Position numbers and translations under genes: made by a program. Source: Acuticoccus sp039034015 (GTDB taxonomy: Bacteria > Pseudomonadota > Alphaproteobacteria > Rhizobiales > Amorphaceae). From it: 64,000 bases of DNA. Location: NCBI GenBank assembly GCA_039034015.1, contig JBCCBM010000001.1, positions 248,001-312,000 on the forward strand, written 5' to 3'. Position 1 is the stretch's first letter; each line of letters begins with the position of its first letter. The notes under the pieces were generated by a model. That model saw only the letters and a list, made by a program, of their open reading frames with translations. It made no database searches and was not told the DNA's origin. Positions 1 through 6,894 of the stretch are shown here, one piece after another.

Positions 1-489
1 GCCGGCGATGAGGAGGGTGGCTGGTGCGCTGAAGGCGCCTTCGATCGTGACGCGAAACGCGACGTCGTGGGGCGTTTCATCCGCGCCGTTCACAAGGTCC
101 ACCGAGAGCGCGTCGCCGAGCCCGCCAGGGAGGACGCTGGTGAGCGCGGTGAAGATGGCCCGGCACACCGCGTCGCGAAGGGCTGTGGGCAGCGTGTTAA
201 TCTCAGCGGCGTCGAAGGTTTCGCCAAAGAGGTCGGCCACGGGAAAGCTTGTGATTGCGGCGCGGAGGGGCGCGATTTGCCCGCGCGACACGCGCGCCTG
301 TGTGGCCGCGCCGGGAAGGGCGGCAAAGCCAAATGTTACGGTGAGGGCGCCAAAGCCGATGGGCGTCTCTTGGTGGGAGAGGAGCGCGTTCCATGTGGGC
401 GCTTCGCCGGCGCGAAGGGCAAGGCGCGGCGGCATTGGCGCGGCGTCGTCGGCTGCCGGCGCCATGGGCTGTTGGTCGCGCGTCAGCAT
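1..489 (-). CDS. sctQ: SctQ-like sorting-platform (C-ring) protein, N-terminal part, cut by the window edge
   Basis: The frame opens with ATG at 489 and stays open to base 1, giving 163 residues without a stop. Its start overlaps the end of sctP by 7 bases. The visible part is a hydrophilic alpha/beta sequence; SctQ proteins carry their SpoA domains at the C terminus, which would lie beyond the edge, so the domain that defines the family cannot be seen. The call rests on position (sctN-O-P-Q is the common gene order) and on size. In the family, SctQ forms cytoplasmic pods that dock the SctK-SctL-SctN ATPase complex. The missing sctR, S, T and U genes probably follow to the left. Confidence 0.65.
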   Translation of the reverse strand, partial: MLTRDQQPMAPAADDAAPMPPRLALRAGEAPTWNALLSHQETPIGFGALTVTFGFAALPGAATQARVSRGQIAPLRAAITSFPVADLFGETFDAAEINTLPTALRDAVCRAIFTALTSVLPGGLGDALSVDLVNGADETPHDVAFRVTIEGAFSAPATLLIAG

Positions 490-1109
490 CGGCGGGCGAA
501 AATGTCGGCAATTGTGGGGGGCGCGGCGGGCTGATCGGTGGCGCTCTGCCCGCGTTCGATCCGGATGATGCGTTGCGGGAAGCGGTTGGCAAGGCTTGCA
601 GCAAGGGCTTGGGCGCTGGCCGTGAGCGCTTGATCGTTGACGCCCACCGGGGCGGCCAACTGCACGGAAAGTTCTGCGCCCCTTAGGGTGACGGTGACGC
701 CTGAGAGGCCAAGCTTTGCGCCATTGAGCGCGAGGCGCACCTCCACGCCGCCGCCGAGTGCGCGGGCCGAAACGCGCAGCGCCACATCCAATTCGGCCTC
801 GATGCGCAGGGCCAGCGCTTCCAGCGCTGCGACGCGGTCGGCCGGCGGGGGCGCTGCCACGGCGGGGGTTTGCGCGGCGCTTGCGGTGGGCAGGATGAGC
901 GCAAGGGCCGCGCCTTCGCCGGGGTGCGGCAGGTCTTGCGGGGGCGCGGCGGTGCCCTTTGCGATGGCGGCGCGGAAGGCCTCGCGCTCGGCGCTGGCGT
1001 TGCGGTGCTCGCGCCCGCCTGCGCCGGCGCCGATGCCGTCCTTGTCCATCGCCTGGCGCTCGCCGGTGTCATTGCGGCCGGGTGGGGGTGGGCCGTCGCT
1101 GTGGCGCAT
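483..1109 (-). CDS. sctP: SctP-like needle-length regulator / substrate-specificity switch
   Basis: A 208-residue protein whose ATG shares one base with the sctO stop (TGATG). The N-terminal half is Pro/Ala-rich and probably disordered. Residues about 105-190 alternate hydrophobic and polar residues (around AELDVALRVSARAL and VEVRLALNGAKLGLSG), resembling the FliK/YscP C-terminal switch domain that contacts the SctU autoprotease. Members of this family measure the needle and switch export from early to middle substrates. Sequence conservation in SctP is low, so the identification depends mainly on its place between sctO and sctQ. It is shorter than YscP (over 450 residues) and close in size to the smaller family members. 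Confidence 0.6.
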   Translation of the reverse strand: MRHSDGPPPPGRNDTGERQAMDKDGIGAGAGGREHRNASAEREAFRAAIAKGTAAPPQDLPHPGEGAALALILPTASAAQTPAVAAPPPADRVAALEALALRIEAELDVALRVSARALGGGVEVRLALNGAKLGLSGVTVTLRGAELSVQLAAPVGVNDQALTASAQALAASLANRFPQRIIRIERGQSATDQPAAPPTIADIFARRC

Positions 1110-1606
1110 CAGGAGGCGACCGTGAGCGGCGAACGGGGCGCGGTGAAGAGGTCCTCCACCTCGATCTCTTGGCGCGCCTCCGCCTCGGTTTCGGCAGCGT
1201 TCGCCATGTCGGTGAGGAGCCCCGCGAACTTTTCGCGGTTGCGCTGGGCAAGGCGGTGGGCGCTTGCCGCGGCGGTGAGGGCTTGCCGGCGCGTTTCCAC
1301 CACATGGGCGGCCCGGTCGCACCGGTCGACGAGGAGAAGATGCGCGCGCTCCAAGGCGCTTGCCTCTTCGCGCACGGAGGAGAGCGCCTCCTGGTCGACG
1401 ATGGTGCCGATGATTGCGCCATAGACGGCGGCGATCCGCTTTGGGAGGCTGGCCGCGCTCTCGCTCACCTCGCGCTGGAGGGTGGCGTGGCGCTCCTCGG
1501 CCGTGGTGAGCGCCCGCCGCGCCGCTTGCAGGCCGTCAAGCGCCTTCTCCTCGCGGAGACCTTTGACTTTGGTGAGAACGGTGAATTGGCGCAGACGCTC
1601 GTCCAT
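1109..1606 (-). CDS. sctO: SctO-like stalk protein of the T3SS ATPase
   Basis: A 165-residue, almost wholly helical, charged coiled-coil protein starting MDERLRQFTVLTKVKGLREE, four bases after the sctN stop. The family (YscO/FliJ) forms an antiparallel coiled coil that sits in the ATPase hexamer and links it to the SctV export gate. The heptad-like run of Arg, Glu and Ala over residues 10-150, the length (YscO is about 154 residues) and the location directly after sctN all fit. I chose the internal ATG at 1606 over an upstream in-frame ATG at 1666 because the latter would begin inside sctN. Confidence 0.75.
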   Translation of the reverse strand: MDERLRQFTVLTKVKGLREEKALDGLQAARRALTTAEERHATLQREVSESAASLPKRIAAVYGAIIGTIVDQEALSSVREEASALERAHLLLVDRCDRAAHVVETRRQALTAAASAHRLAQRNREKFAGLLTDMANAAETEAEARQEIEVEDLFTAPRSPLTVAS

Positions 1607-1610
1607 CCCG

Positions 1611-2990
1611 CTACCTCGCCGCTTGGGACAACAGGGTGAGCGTGTCCTCATAAGGGGTCCGCTCATCGGTGCGCTGGCGCAGGAAGGCGCGGATCTCGTC
1701 CATCTTTGCGATGGCGCGGTCGGCGCGGGGGTCGCTGCCCTTTTGGTATTCGCCGATTTTGACCAGAAGCTCGACGTCCTGGTAGGCGGCGAGGAGCTCG
1801 TTGAGCGTGCCGGCGGCCTCCTGCTGTGCGGGCGCGGTCACCTTGCCCATGACGCGCGATTTGGACGCCAGGACATCGATGGCGGGAAAGTGGTTTTCCC
1901 GCGCGAGTTTGGCCGACAAGATGATGTGCCCGTCGAGGATGGAGCGGGTTTCGTCGGCGACGGGCTCGTTCATGTCGTCGCCCTCCACAAGCACGGTGTA
2001 GAGCGCGGTGATGGAGCCGGTTTCGTTCATGCCCGCCCGCTCCATCAGCTTTGGAAGGTTGGCGAAGACCGATGGGGGGAAGCCGCGGCGGGTGGGCGGT
2101 TCGCCCGCGGCAAGGCCAATTTCGCGCAAGGCACGGGCAAAGCGGGTGACCGAATCCATCAGGAAGAGCACGCGCTTTCCTTGATCGCGAAAGTATTCGG
2201 CAATGGAGGTTGCTGTGAAGGCGGCCTTTGCGCGCTCCATGGGGCTTTTGTCGGACGTGGCGACGACGATCACGGATTTGGCAAGGCCTTCGGGGCCGAG
2301 ATCATGTTCGATGAATTCGCGCACCTCGCGGCCGCGCTCGCCGATGAGGGCGAGCACGATGACGTCGGCGGCCGCGCCCTTCACCATCATGGCGAGCAGC
2401 GTTGATTTGCCCCCGCCGGCGGCCGCGAAGACGCCCATGCGCTGCCCTTCCCCGCAGGTGAGAAGCCCGTCGATGGCGCGCACACCCAAGGGCAGCGGGG
2501 TGTTGATGATGCGCCGGCGCATGGGGTCGGGCGGGAGCTGGTAGAGGGGGTAGTGGGCCGCAAAGGTGGGGGCGGGCCGGCCATCGGTGAAATTGCCCAG
2601 GCCGTCGAGCACGCGGCCCAGCAGCCCGGAGCCGACCCCCACCGATTGGACGCGGCCGGTGGGGATCACCTCGGTGCGGGGCGAGACGCCATAAAGCTCA
2701 CCGATGGGCGACAGCAGGGCAACCTCGCCCAGGAAGCCGACCACCTCGGCCATCAACGGGTCGGGCACGCCGGGGGTGCGCAGCTCAACAATTTCGCCCA
2801 CCTGCACGTCCGGCGCGCTGGCGTGAATGATGGTGCCGATCACCTTGCGCACCCGGCCGCGCAGCTTGAAGGGGCCGTAGCGCGTGAGGTGATTGTGGGC
2901 GGTGCCGAGCCACCGCGCCGGGCGGCCGGCCACCGCCGTTTGCCGCGCCCGGCGCGCCTCCTGGAGCGCGGGGGTGTGCATGGCGCTCAC
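1611..2990 (-). CDS. sctN: T3SS ATPase SctN
   Basis: A 459-residue F1/V1-type ATPase that strips chaperones and unfolds substrates at the cytoplasmic face of the injectisome. The P-loop reads FAAAGGGKSTLL (about residue 185), and the Walker B region reads VLFLMDSVTRFARALREIGL followed by AAGEPPTRRGFPPSVF, which is diagnostic for the SctN/FliI group. The length is normal. I place the start at GTG 2990, which overlaps the stop of the preceding minigene as GTGA, because the family's N-terminal domain begins just after it. An ATG at 2981 is the alternative. An open frame extends further upstream through the 143-bp repeats, but that extension is repeat-derived and unlike SctN. Confidence 0.95.
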   Translation of the reverse strand: MSAMHTPALQEARRARQTAVAGRPARWLGTAHNHLTRYGPFKLRGRVRKVIGTIIHASAPDVQVGEIVELRTPGVPDPLMAEVVGFLGEVALLSPIGELYGVSPRTEVIPTGRVQSVGVGSGLLGRVLDGLGNFTDGRPAPTFAAHYPLYQLPPDPMRRRIINTPLPLGVRAIDGLLTCGEGQRMGVFAAAGGGKSTLLAMMVKGAAADVIVLALIGERGREVREFIEHDLGPEGLAKSVIVVATSDKSPMERAKAAFTATSIAEYFRDQGKRVLFLMDSVTRFARALREIGLAAGEPPTRRGFPPSVFANLPKLMERAGMNETGSITALYTVLVEGDDMNEPVADETRSILDGHIILSAKLARENHFPAIDVLASKSRVMGKVTAPAQQEAAGTLNELLAAYQDVELLVKIGEYQKGSDPRADRAIAKMDEIRAFLRQRTDERTPYEDTLTLLSQAAR

Positions 2991-3133
2991 GGGGTGGGCT
3001 CCAGGGGGGCGGGGGTGCGTGCCCTGGCGGAGATGTCGCCACGGGCGGTGCCAAACGATGGCGGGCAGCGGGCGGCCGCCGATCGCCGATCGTGCCGCGC
3101 TGCATGTAACGCACCGGTGTGGACGGCGCTCAT
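2987..3133 (-). CDS. Chimeric minigene 2: SctN N-terminus joined to SctL C-terminus, 48 residues
   Basis: A 48-residue frame starting MSAVHTGALHAARHDRRSAA. Its first ~30 residues match the start of SctN (VSAMHTPALQEARRARQTAV), and its last residues (TPAPLEPTP) match the end of SctL exactly. It starts with ATG overlapping the stop of minigene 1 (ATGA) and ends in a GTGA overlap with sctN, so translational coupling across the junction is preserved. It looks like a product of tandem duplication of the sctL/sctN junction with a period of 143 bases. Whether the peptide is made or only relays ribosomes is unknown. Confidence 0.6.
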   Translation of the reverse strand: MSAVHTGALHAARHDRRSAAARCPPSFGTARGDISARARTPAPLEPTP

Positions 3134-3276
3134 GGGGTGGGCTCCAGGAGGGCGGGCGTGCGTGCCCTGGCGGAGATGTCGCCAAGGGCGGTGCCAAACG
3201 ATGGCGCGCAGCGGGCGGCCGCCGATCGCCGATCGTGCCGCGCTGCTTGTAACGCACCGGTGTCCACGGCGCTCAT
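3130..3276 (-). CDS. Chimeric minigene 1: SctN N-terminus joined to SctL C-terminus, 48 residues
   Basis: The first of two tandem copies, starting MSAVDTGALQAARHDRRSAA and ending TPALLEPTP. The ATG at 3276 overlaps the sctL stop as ATGA, and its own stop overlaps the next copy in the same way. The copies differ at only a few residues (D/H, Q/H, A/P, L/R, L/P), and both remain open. Both being open with intact overlaps is what one expects if they must not block translation of sctN. No function can be assigned. Confidence 0.6.
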   Translation of the reverse strand: MSAVDTGALQAARHDRRSAAARCAPSFGTALGDISARARTPALLEPTP

Positions 3277-3947
3277 GGGGTGGGCTCCAGGGGGGCGGGG
3301 GTGACCTCTATGCCGGTGGCGGGGGGGCGCTCGGTGGAAAGGGCGCCGCGGAGGGTGGCGTCGAGTTCGGTGAGGGCGTCGTCAAGGTTGCAGCGGACGC
3401 GGCCGAGGCTTGATTGGAGCACCACGGTGGGTGGGGAAAGGGTGGTGTCGCCGACCACATCGAGGAGTTGGACTTCGGGGAAGGTGGCGAGGATTTCGGT
3501 GGCCCGGTCGCGCAGCGCCGGGACGAGCGGGACGGGCACGAAGAGTTGTGCGCGCTCCTCCTGGCGCATTTTGGACAGGGCGGCGCGGGCAAGGCGTTCG
3601 GCGAGGAGGGCATCGTCGGCGTCGCCCAGGATGCTCGCAACGCACGCCACGATGAGGCCGGAGAGGCGACCTTCGATCGCCTTCAGTGCAGCGTCGAGGG
3701 TGGCTTGTTCGGCGATGAGGGCGGCGAGGGTGTCGCGTGCGGCCTCCGCTTCACCGTCGCGGTAGCCCTCCTCGCGGCGGGCTTCGTAGATGGCTTCGCT
3801 CTCGGCGATGATGCTGGCGGCTTTTTCCCGCGCGGCGGCGAGGATCAGTTCGGCCTCTGTGAGGGTTTCTGCCGTGGAGGCTTTTAGGATGCGGGTGCCG
3901 GCGGGGAGGGCGAGGCCAATGTCGGCGAGGCGGTAAATGTCGCTCAT
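3273..3947 (-). CDS. sctL: SctL, T3SS ATPase regulator / stator
   Basis: A 224-residue protein of the YscL/FliH family, which binds the N terminus of SctN and tethers the ATPase to SctQ and SctK. It begins MSDIYRLADIGLALPAGTRI and then has a long Ala/Glu-rich helix (residues 30-110), typical of the family, followed by a globular C-terminal half (residues 115-215). Length is normal. The ATG overlaps the stop of the upstream chimeric frame as ATGA. Both ends of this gene have been copied into neighbouring chimeric minigenes. Confidence 0.85.
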   Translation of the reverse strand: MSDIYRLADIGLALPAGTRILKASTAETLTEAELILAAAREKAASIIAESEAIYEARREEGYRDGEAEAARDTLAALIAEQATLDAALKAIEGRLSGLIVACVASILGDADDALLAERLARAALSKMRQEERAQLFVPVPLVPALRDRATEILATFPEVQLLDVVGDTTLSPPTVVLQSSLGRVRCNLDDALTELDATLRGALSTERPPATGIEVTPAPLEPTP

Positions 3948-4225
3948 GGCGCCAGCTGCCGGGCGAAGACGCGATCGAGGGCGGCGCGCTGGTCTGCGCC
4001 AAGGTCGGGCAGCGCGCCGAGATCGCCGAAGCGGGCGCGCAGGATGGCGCCGAAGCGGGCGGCGATCGCGGCGGTCCATGCGGCGATGATGCTGGCGGCT
4101 TTTTTCCGCGCGGCGCCAAGGATGACTTCGGCCTCGGTGGGGGTTTCTGCCGTGGAGGCTTTGAGGATGCGGGTGCCGGCGGGGAGGGCGAGGCCGATGT
4201 CGGCGAGGCGGTCAATGTCGCTCAT
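3944..4225 (-). CDS. Chimeric minigene: SctL N-terminus fused to SctK C-terminus, 93 residues
   Basis: The first 48 residues (MSDIDRLADIGLALPAGTRI onward) match SctL residues 1-48 with about five differences. The last 45 residues (ending ADQRAALDRVFARQLAP) match the SctK C terminus with about eight differences. The join lies at a shared ATCATCGCC stretch, where SctL has AASIIA and SctK has LTIIAA. It starts at ATG 4225, overlapping the sctK stop, and ends overlapping the sctL ATG. The unit is 278 bases. The frame has stayed open although the copies have diverged, so either it is tolerated because it couples translation or it has a use. It might compete with SctL or SctK for partners; that is speculation. 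Confidence 0.65.
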   Translation of the reverse strand: MSDIDRLADIGLALPAGTRILKASTAETPTEAEVILGAARKKAASIIAAWTAAIAARFGAILRARFGDLGALPDLGADQRAALDRVFARQLAP

Positions 4226-4938
4226 GGCGCAAGCTGCCGGGCAAAGACGCCATCGAGGGCGGCGCGCTGGTCTGCGGCTAGGCCTGGCGTTGGGCCGAAA
4301 TCGCCGAAGCGGGCGCGCAGGATGGCGCCGAAAGGGGGCGCGATCGCGGCGGTCCATGCGGCGATGATGGTGAGGGCGTGGCGCACCATGGGGGGCTCGC
4401 CGGCGATGAGGGCGCTGGTGGTGGGGCGGGTCCAGGGGCTGGGTGGGGACGCAGGTTCGGGCCGGTCCGCGTCGGCGATGGACGCGCCTTCGGGGGCGAG
4501 CCGGCCGAGGGGGGCGTGAAAGGGCGTGCGGCGGATTGCGACGGTGGCGGCGGGGGTGCCGACGGCCTTTTCAAAGCGCGCGCGGTCCTCCTTGCGCACC
4601 AGGCGGCGGGCAAGATCGGCATAGACAATGGCGGCAAGGGCGCGGGCAAGGCGCAACAGGTCGCCCGCCGGGAGGGTCGCGATGGTGCCGGCGTGGCGGG
4701 CGCTTTCCTCGTGGGTCAGACGGTGGATGTGCGCGGTGAGGTCGACGGTGGCAAGGCCGCACTCGGCCGAGAGCGGCTTTGCGAGGGCGGCCCGGGCGGC
4801 GGGGGGCATTGCGGCCACCATGTCGGGCGTGAAGGGGCCGACGCCGCATCGGTCGGGGGCAATGCTGGATGGGCTGTCGATGAACAGGCGCGCGAGGCGG
4901 CCGATGACGCGGGCGGACTCGGGGAGGGCCGCGCTCAT
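4222..4938 (-). CDS. sctK: SctK-like sorting-platform protein
   Basis: A 238-residue protein between sctJ and sctL, the usual place of sctK. The family (YscK/PscK/OrgA) links the cytoplasmic sorting platform to the SctD ring. The sequence is mostly helical, with no membrane segment. Conservation in this family is poor, so the assignment rests on synteny, on length and on the C-terminal helical region (residues 190-238, ending GVFARQLAP). ATG 4938 overlaps the sctJ stop as ATGA. Its last ~135 bases are duplicated in the following chimeric minigene. Confidence 0.65.
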   Translation of the reverse strand: MSAALPESARVIGRLARLFIDSPSSIAPDRCGVGPFTPDMVAAMPPAARAALAKPLSAECGLATVDLTAHIHRLTHEESARHAGTIATLPAGDLLRLARALAAIVYADLARRLVRKEDRARFEKAVGTPAATVAIRRTPFHAPLGRLAPEGASIADADRPEPASPPSPWTRPTTSALIAGEPPMVRHALTIIAAWTAAIAPPFGAILRARFGDFGPTPGLAADQRAALDGVFARQLAP

Positions 4939-5756
4939 TCGCCGACCTTTGCGAGGCGACCGCGCCGGCGCACTGCGCGCACGGCAAGGACGGCGTTGCC
5001 GGCGAGGGAGAGCGCCAGGAGGAGGGCGAGGCCGCCGGCAAAGAGGTAAAATTGGGGGAGGCTGGAGACTGGGATTTCGAGCCCCGGCAAGACTTCGCTG
5101 TAGGCGGCCTCTGTGGGGGCGGGGACGTCCACGGGGCGGGCTTCCACGAGGGTGACGGAGACTTGCTCGTAGTCGACGCCTTCGATGGCGTTTGACACCA
5201 GACGGCGCACTTGGGGGATCAGATAGTCAAGATCGGTGTTGGACCGCTGCTTGAGGAAGACGGCGGCGGAGGAGGGGCGCAGCTCTTGCCCCAGCTCCGG
5301 CTCCTCGGGGAGGACGATGTGGACGCGGGCGGCAAGCACACCGTCAATCTGCTCCAGCGTGCCGGAGACTTCTTCGCCCAGCGCATAGACAAAGCGAATG
5401 CGCTCCTCAAACGGGGAGGAGACGATGCCGGAGCGTGCAAAGACCTGGCCCATGGTGGAGCGTGTGGTGCGCGGCAGGCCCGCCTCGCGCAGCACCTGGA
5501 GCGCGCGCAGGGTCTCGTCATCATTGACGGTGATGGTGAAGCGTGCATCGCCGGCGGATGCTTTTTTGGCGTCGAGGCCTTGTTGGAGGAGGATGGCCAA
5601 CATTTCGTTGGCTTCGCTCTCGGTGACGTTGGAGTAGAGTTCGCTCTGGCAGGCGGCAAGGGCGAGTGCGCCGCACAGGACCATGCACCGGCAGAGCACC
5701 GCCAGCCGCGTGCGTGCGGACCGCAGGAGTGTTTGCGGCAGGCGCCTCAAGATCAC
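4935..5756 (-). CDS. sctJ: SctJ, inner-membrane ring lipoprotein
   Basis: A 273-residue YscJ/PrgK-family lipoprotein that forms the inner MS-like ring of the injectisome. It shows a signal peptide ending in the lipobox LALAAC (Cys near residue 36), the signature ELYSNVTESEANEMLAILL, the two ring-building motifs (around TTRSTMGQVFARSGIVSSPFEE and ARVHIVLPEE), and a C-terminal transmembrane helix (about 238-262) followed by an Arg-rich tail. Length and architecture are standard. ATG 5756 overlaps the sctI stop as ATGA. Confidence 0.95.
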   Translation of the reverse strand: MILRRLPQTLLRSARTRLAVLCRCMVLCGALALAACQSELYSNVTESEANEMLAILLQQGLDAKKASAGDARFTITVNDDETLRALQVLREAGLPRTTRSTMGQVFARSGIVSSPFEERIRFVYALGEEVSGTLEQIDGVLAARVHIVLPEEPELGQELRPSSAAVFLKQRSNTDLDYLIPQVRRLVSNAIEGVDYEQVSVTLVEARPVDVPAPTEAAYSEVLPGLEIPVSSLPQFYLFAGGLALLLALSLAGNAVLAVRAVRRRGRLAKVGE

Positions 5757-6211
5757 TGGCCCTTGATCAAGGTGTCGAGGGATTGGGTGGCTTTGCCGGT
5801 GAGCTTTGAGGTGACGTCCACCAGCATTGTGTATTGGACGAGCTCGAACTGCGCGGCCATGAGGGTGGCGGAAGCGGCGGCGGTTCCGCCGATGGTGTCG
5901 GCGGCGACCACCTCGGTGATGCGCGCTTGCTGGGCGTCAAACACGCCGCGAAGGGCGGAGAGGCCGCTCAAGATGCTGTCGCCGGTGCGCACGTCGGCGG
6001 CGACGGCGTCGAGGCCCAGGGTGTCGATGGTGCGTTGTCGCTCGGGCGCGGTAGGGCCTTCGGCGGCGCGTTCGGCCTCCACCGCCTGGTCGAAGATTTG
6101 GCGAAAACGCTCGACCCGGTCGTTGAGTTCGACGGGGGTGTTGGCCTGGGCGGGGGTGACGCTGCTTGTGGCAAGGTCTGGCGCCAGGGTGGCGGCGATT
6201 GTCATGCTCAT
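5753..6211 (-). CDS. sctI: SctI, inner-rod / needle adaptor
   Basis: A 152-residue protein of the YscI/HrpB family, which anchors the needle to the export apparatus. The diagnostic C terminus is visible: GDSILSGL near residue 80, then a helix ending SKLTGKATQSLDTLIKGQ, as in other SctI proteins. A GGAAGGG Shine-Dalgarno lies ahead of the ATG. It is the first gene after a TGTG-N8-CACA palindrome at 6312-6327, so a promoter may separate it from the upstream TPR gene. Confidence 0.85.
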   Translation of the reverse strand: MSMTIAATLAPDLATSSVTPAQANTPVELNDRVERFRQIFDQAVEAERAAEGPTAPERQRTIDTLGLDAVAADVRTGDSILSGLSALRGVFDAQQARITEVVAADTIGGTAAASATLMAAQFELVQYTMLVDVTSKLTGKATQSLDTLIKGQ

Positions 6212-6311
6212 CGGATCGAACCCTTCCGGCGGCCGGGCGTGCCGCCTTGGACAGAACGGGAAAGCGGACGCTCACCGCAGCGCCATAGTGATGGGGTCTC
6301 CTCGGTCGGTC

Positions 6312-6327
6312 TGTGCCCTCTGACACA
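6312..6327. promoter_or_regulatory. TGTG-N8-CACA palindrome upstream of sctI
   Basis: TGTGCCCTCTGACACA, about 100 bases upstream of the sctI start and downstream of the TPR chaperone gene. It matches the spacing of Crp-family sites and a near-identical site between sctD and sctC. The likely ligand is the Crp-like regulator encoded at 11478-12284; this is inferred. Confidence 0.55.
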
Positions 6328-6353
6328 GCGGCGGGCGGGCCGCGGGCGGGGGA

Positions 6354-6749
6354 TCAAATCTCCGCCGCAGCGTCCCGCGCGACGGCGGCAAAGGTCGGGT
6401 CGAGCGCCATTTCGGCAATGTCGGTGAGCTGCGCTTTGGCAGCGTCTGTCTCGCCCGCTTTGGCAAGGGCGAGGGCAAGGTAGGTGGCGACCGCATCGGT
6501 TTTTGGGCCGGCGCGCAGGATGGTGACGGCAGCGTTGGCATCGCCCTTGGCAAGCGCTGTGAGGCCGCGGCCGATGGCGCTCACCTCTTGGCCGGGGCGG
6601 ACGGCGGCGATGCCTTCAAAAATGCGCTCCGCTTCAACGGTGAGGCCTTTGGAGAGGGCGAGGAAGCCGATTTCGGCCAAGAGGCGCACGTCGTCCGCTT
6701 CGATCAGATCCTCAGGTGTGCCGGGGGGCGGGGGCAAACATGGCGTCAC
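6354..6749 (-). CDS. SctG/YscG-like TPR chaperone (probable needle co-chaperone)
   Basis: A 131-residue helical-repeat protein with a TPR pattern (LLAEIGFLALSKGLTVEAERIF, then further helix pairs). The start LLAEIG followed by a helix and VRP resembles YscG/SsaH, which with YscE keeps the needle subunit monomeric in the cytoplasm. I chose GTG 6749 because AAGGA sits 7 bases before it; the longer frame back to 6872 is Pro/Arg-rich and runs into the sctV promoter region. The gene diverges from sctV. Other TPR chaperone families remain possible. Confidence 0.55.
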   Translation of the reverse strand: MTPCLPPPPGTPEDLIEADDVRLLAEIGFLALSKGLTVEAERIFEGIAAVRPGQEVSAIGRGLTALAKGDANAAVTILRAGPKTDAVATYLALALAKAGETDAAKAQLTDIAEMALDPTFAAVARDAAAEI

Positions 6750-6811
6750 AGCAAAGTCCTTGGCTGGCCCGGGGGTGAGCCGACACCAACGCGGTTTTTC
6801 TGTGCGGCGGG

Positions 6812-6825
6812 GTGTCGGGCGACAC
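6812..6825. promoter_or_regulatory. GTGTCG/CGACAC palindrome in the sctG-sctV divergent region
   Basis: A perfect 14-base palindrome, GTGTCGGGCGACAC, in the 145 bases between the divergent TPR chaperone gene and sctV. Its spacing differs from the TGTG-N8-CACA sites, so it may bind the same regulator weakly, bind another protein, or be fortuitous. Confidence 0.35.
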
Positions 6826-6894
6826 TGGGGCGTGCGGCCAAACGGGGGATGAGGGCAGAGCGGCACGCGCAACCAAGGCAGGGTCCCCGTCGGT

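Larger units (their letters stand above)
2981..3305. repeat. 143-bp tandem repeats across the sctL/sctN junction
   Basis: Two full 143-bp units (about 3133-2991 and 3276-3134) plus the parental flanks. Start codons of successive units fall at 3276, 3133 and 2990, exactly 143 apart. Units contain the SctN N-terminal coding sequence followed by the last codons of sctL. 143 leaves a remainder of 2 when divided by 3, as needed to keep a 4-base ATGA overlap in each copy. Confidence 0.85.

Noticed and set aside
2991..3257. N-terminal extension of SctN through the repeats (in-frame ATG at 3257)
   Set aside because: The extension is Arg/Pro-rich, derives from the tandem repeats and does not resemble any SctN N-terminus; the GTG at 2990 with GTGA overlap is a better start.
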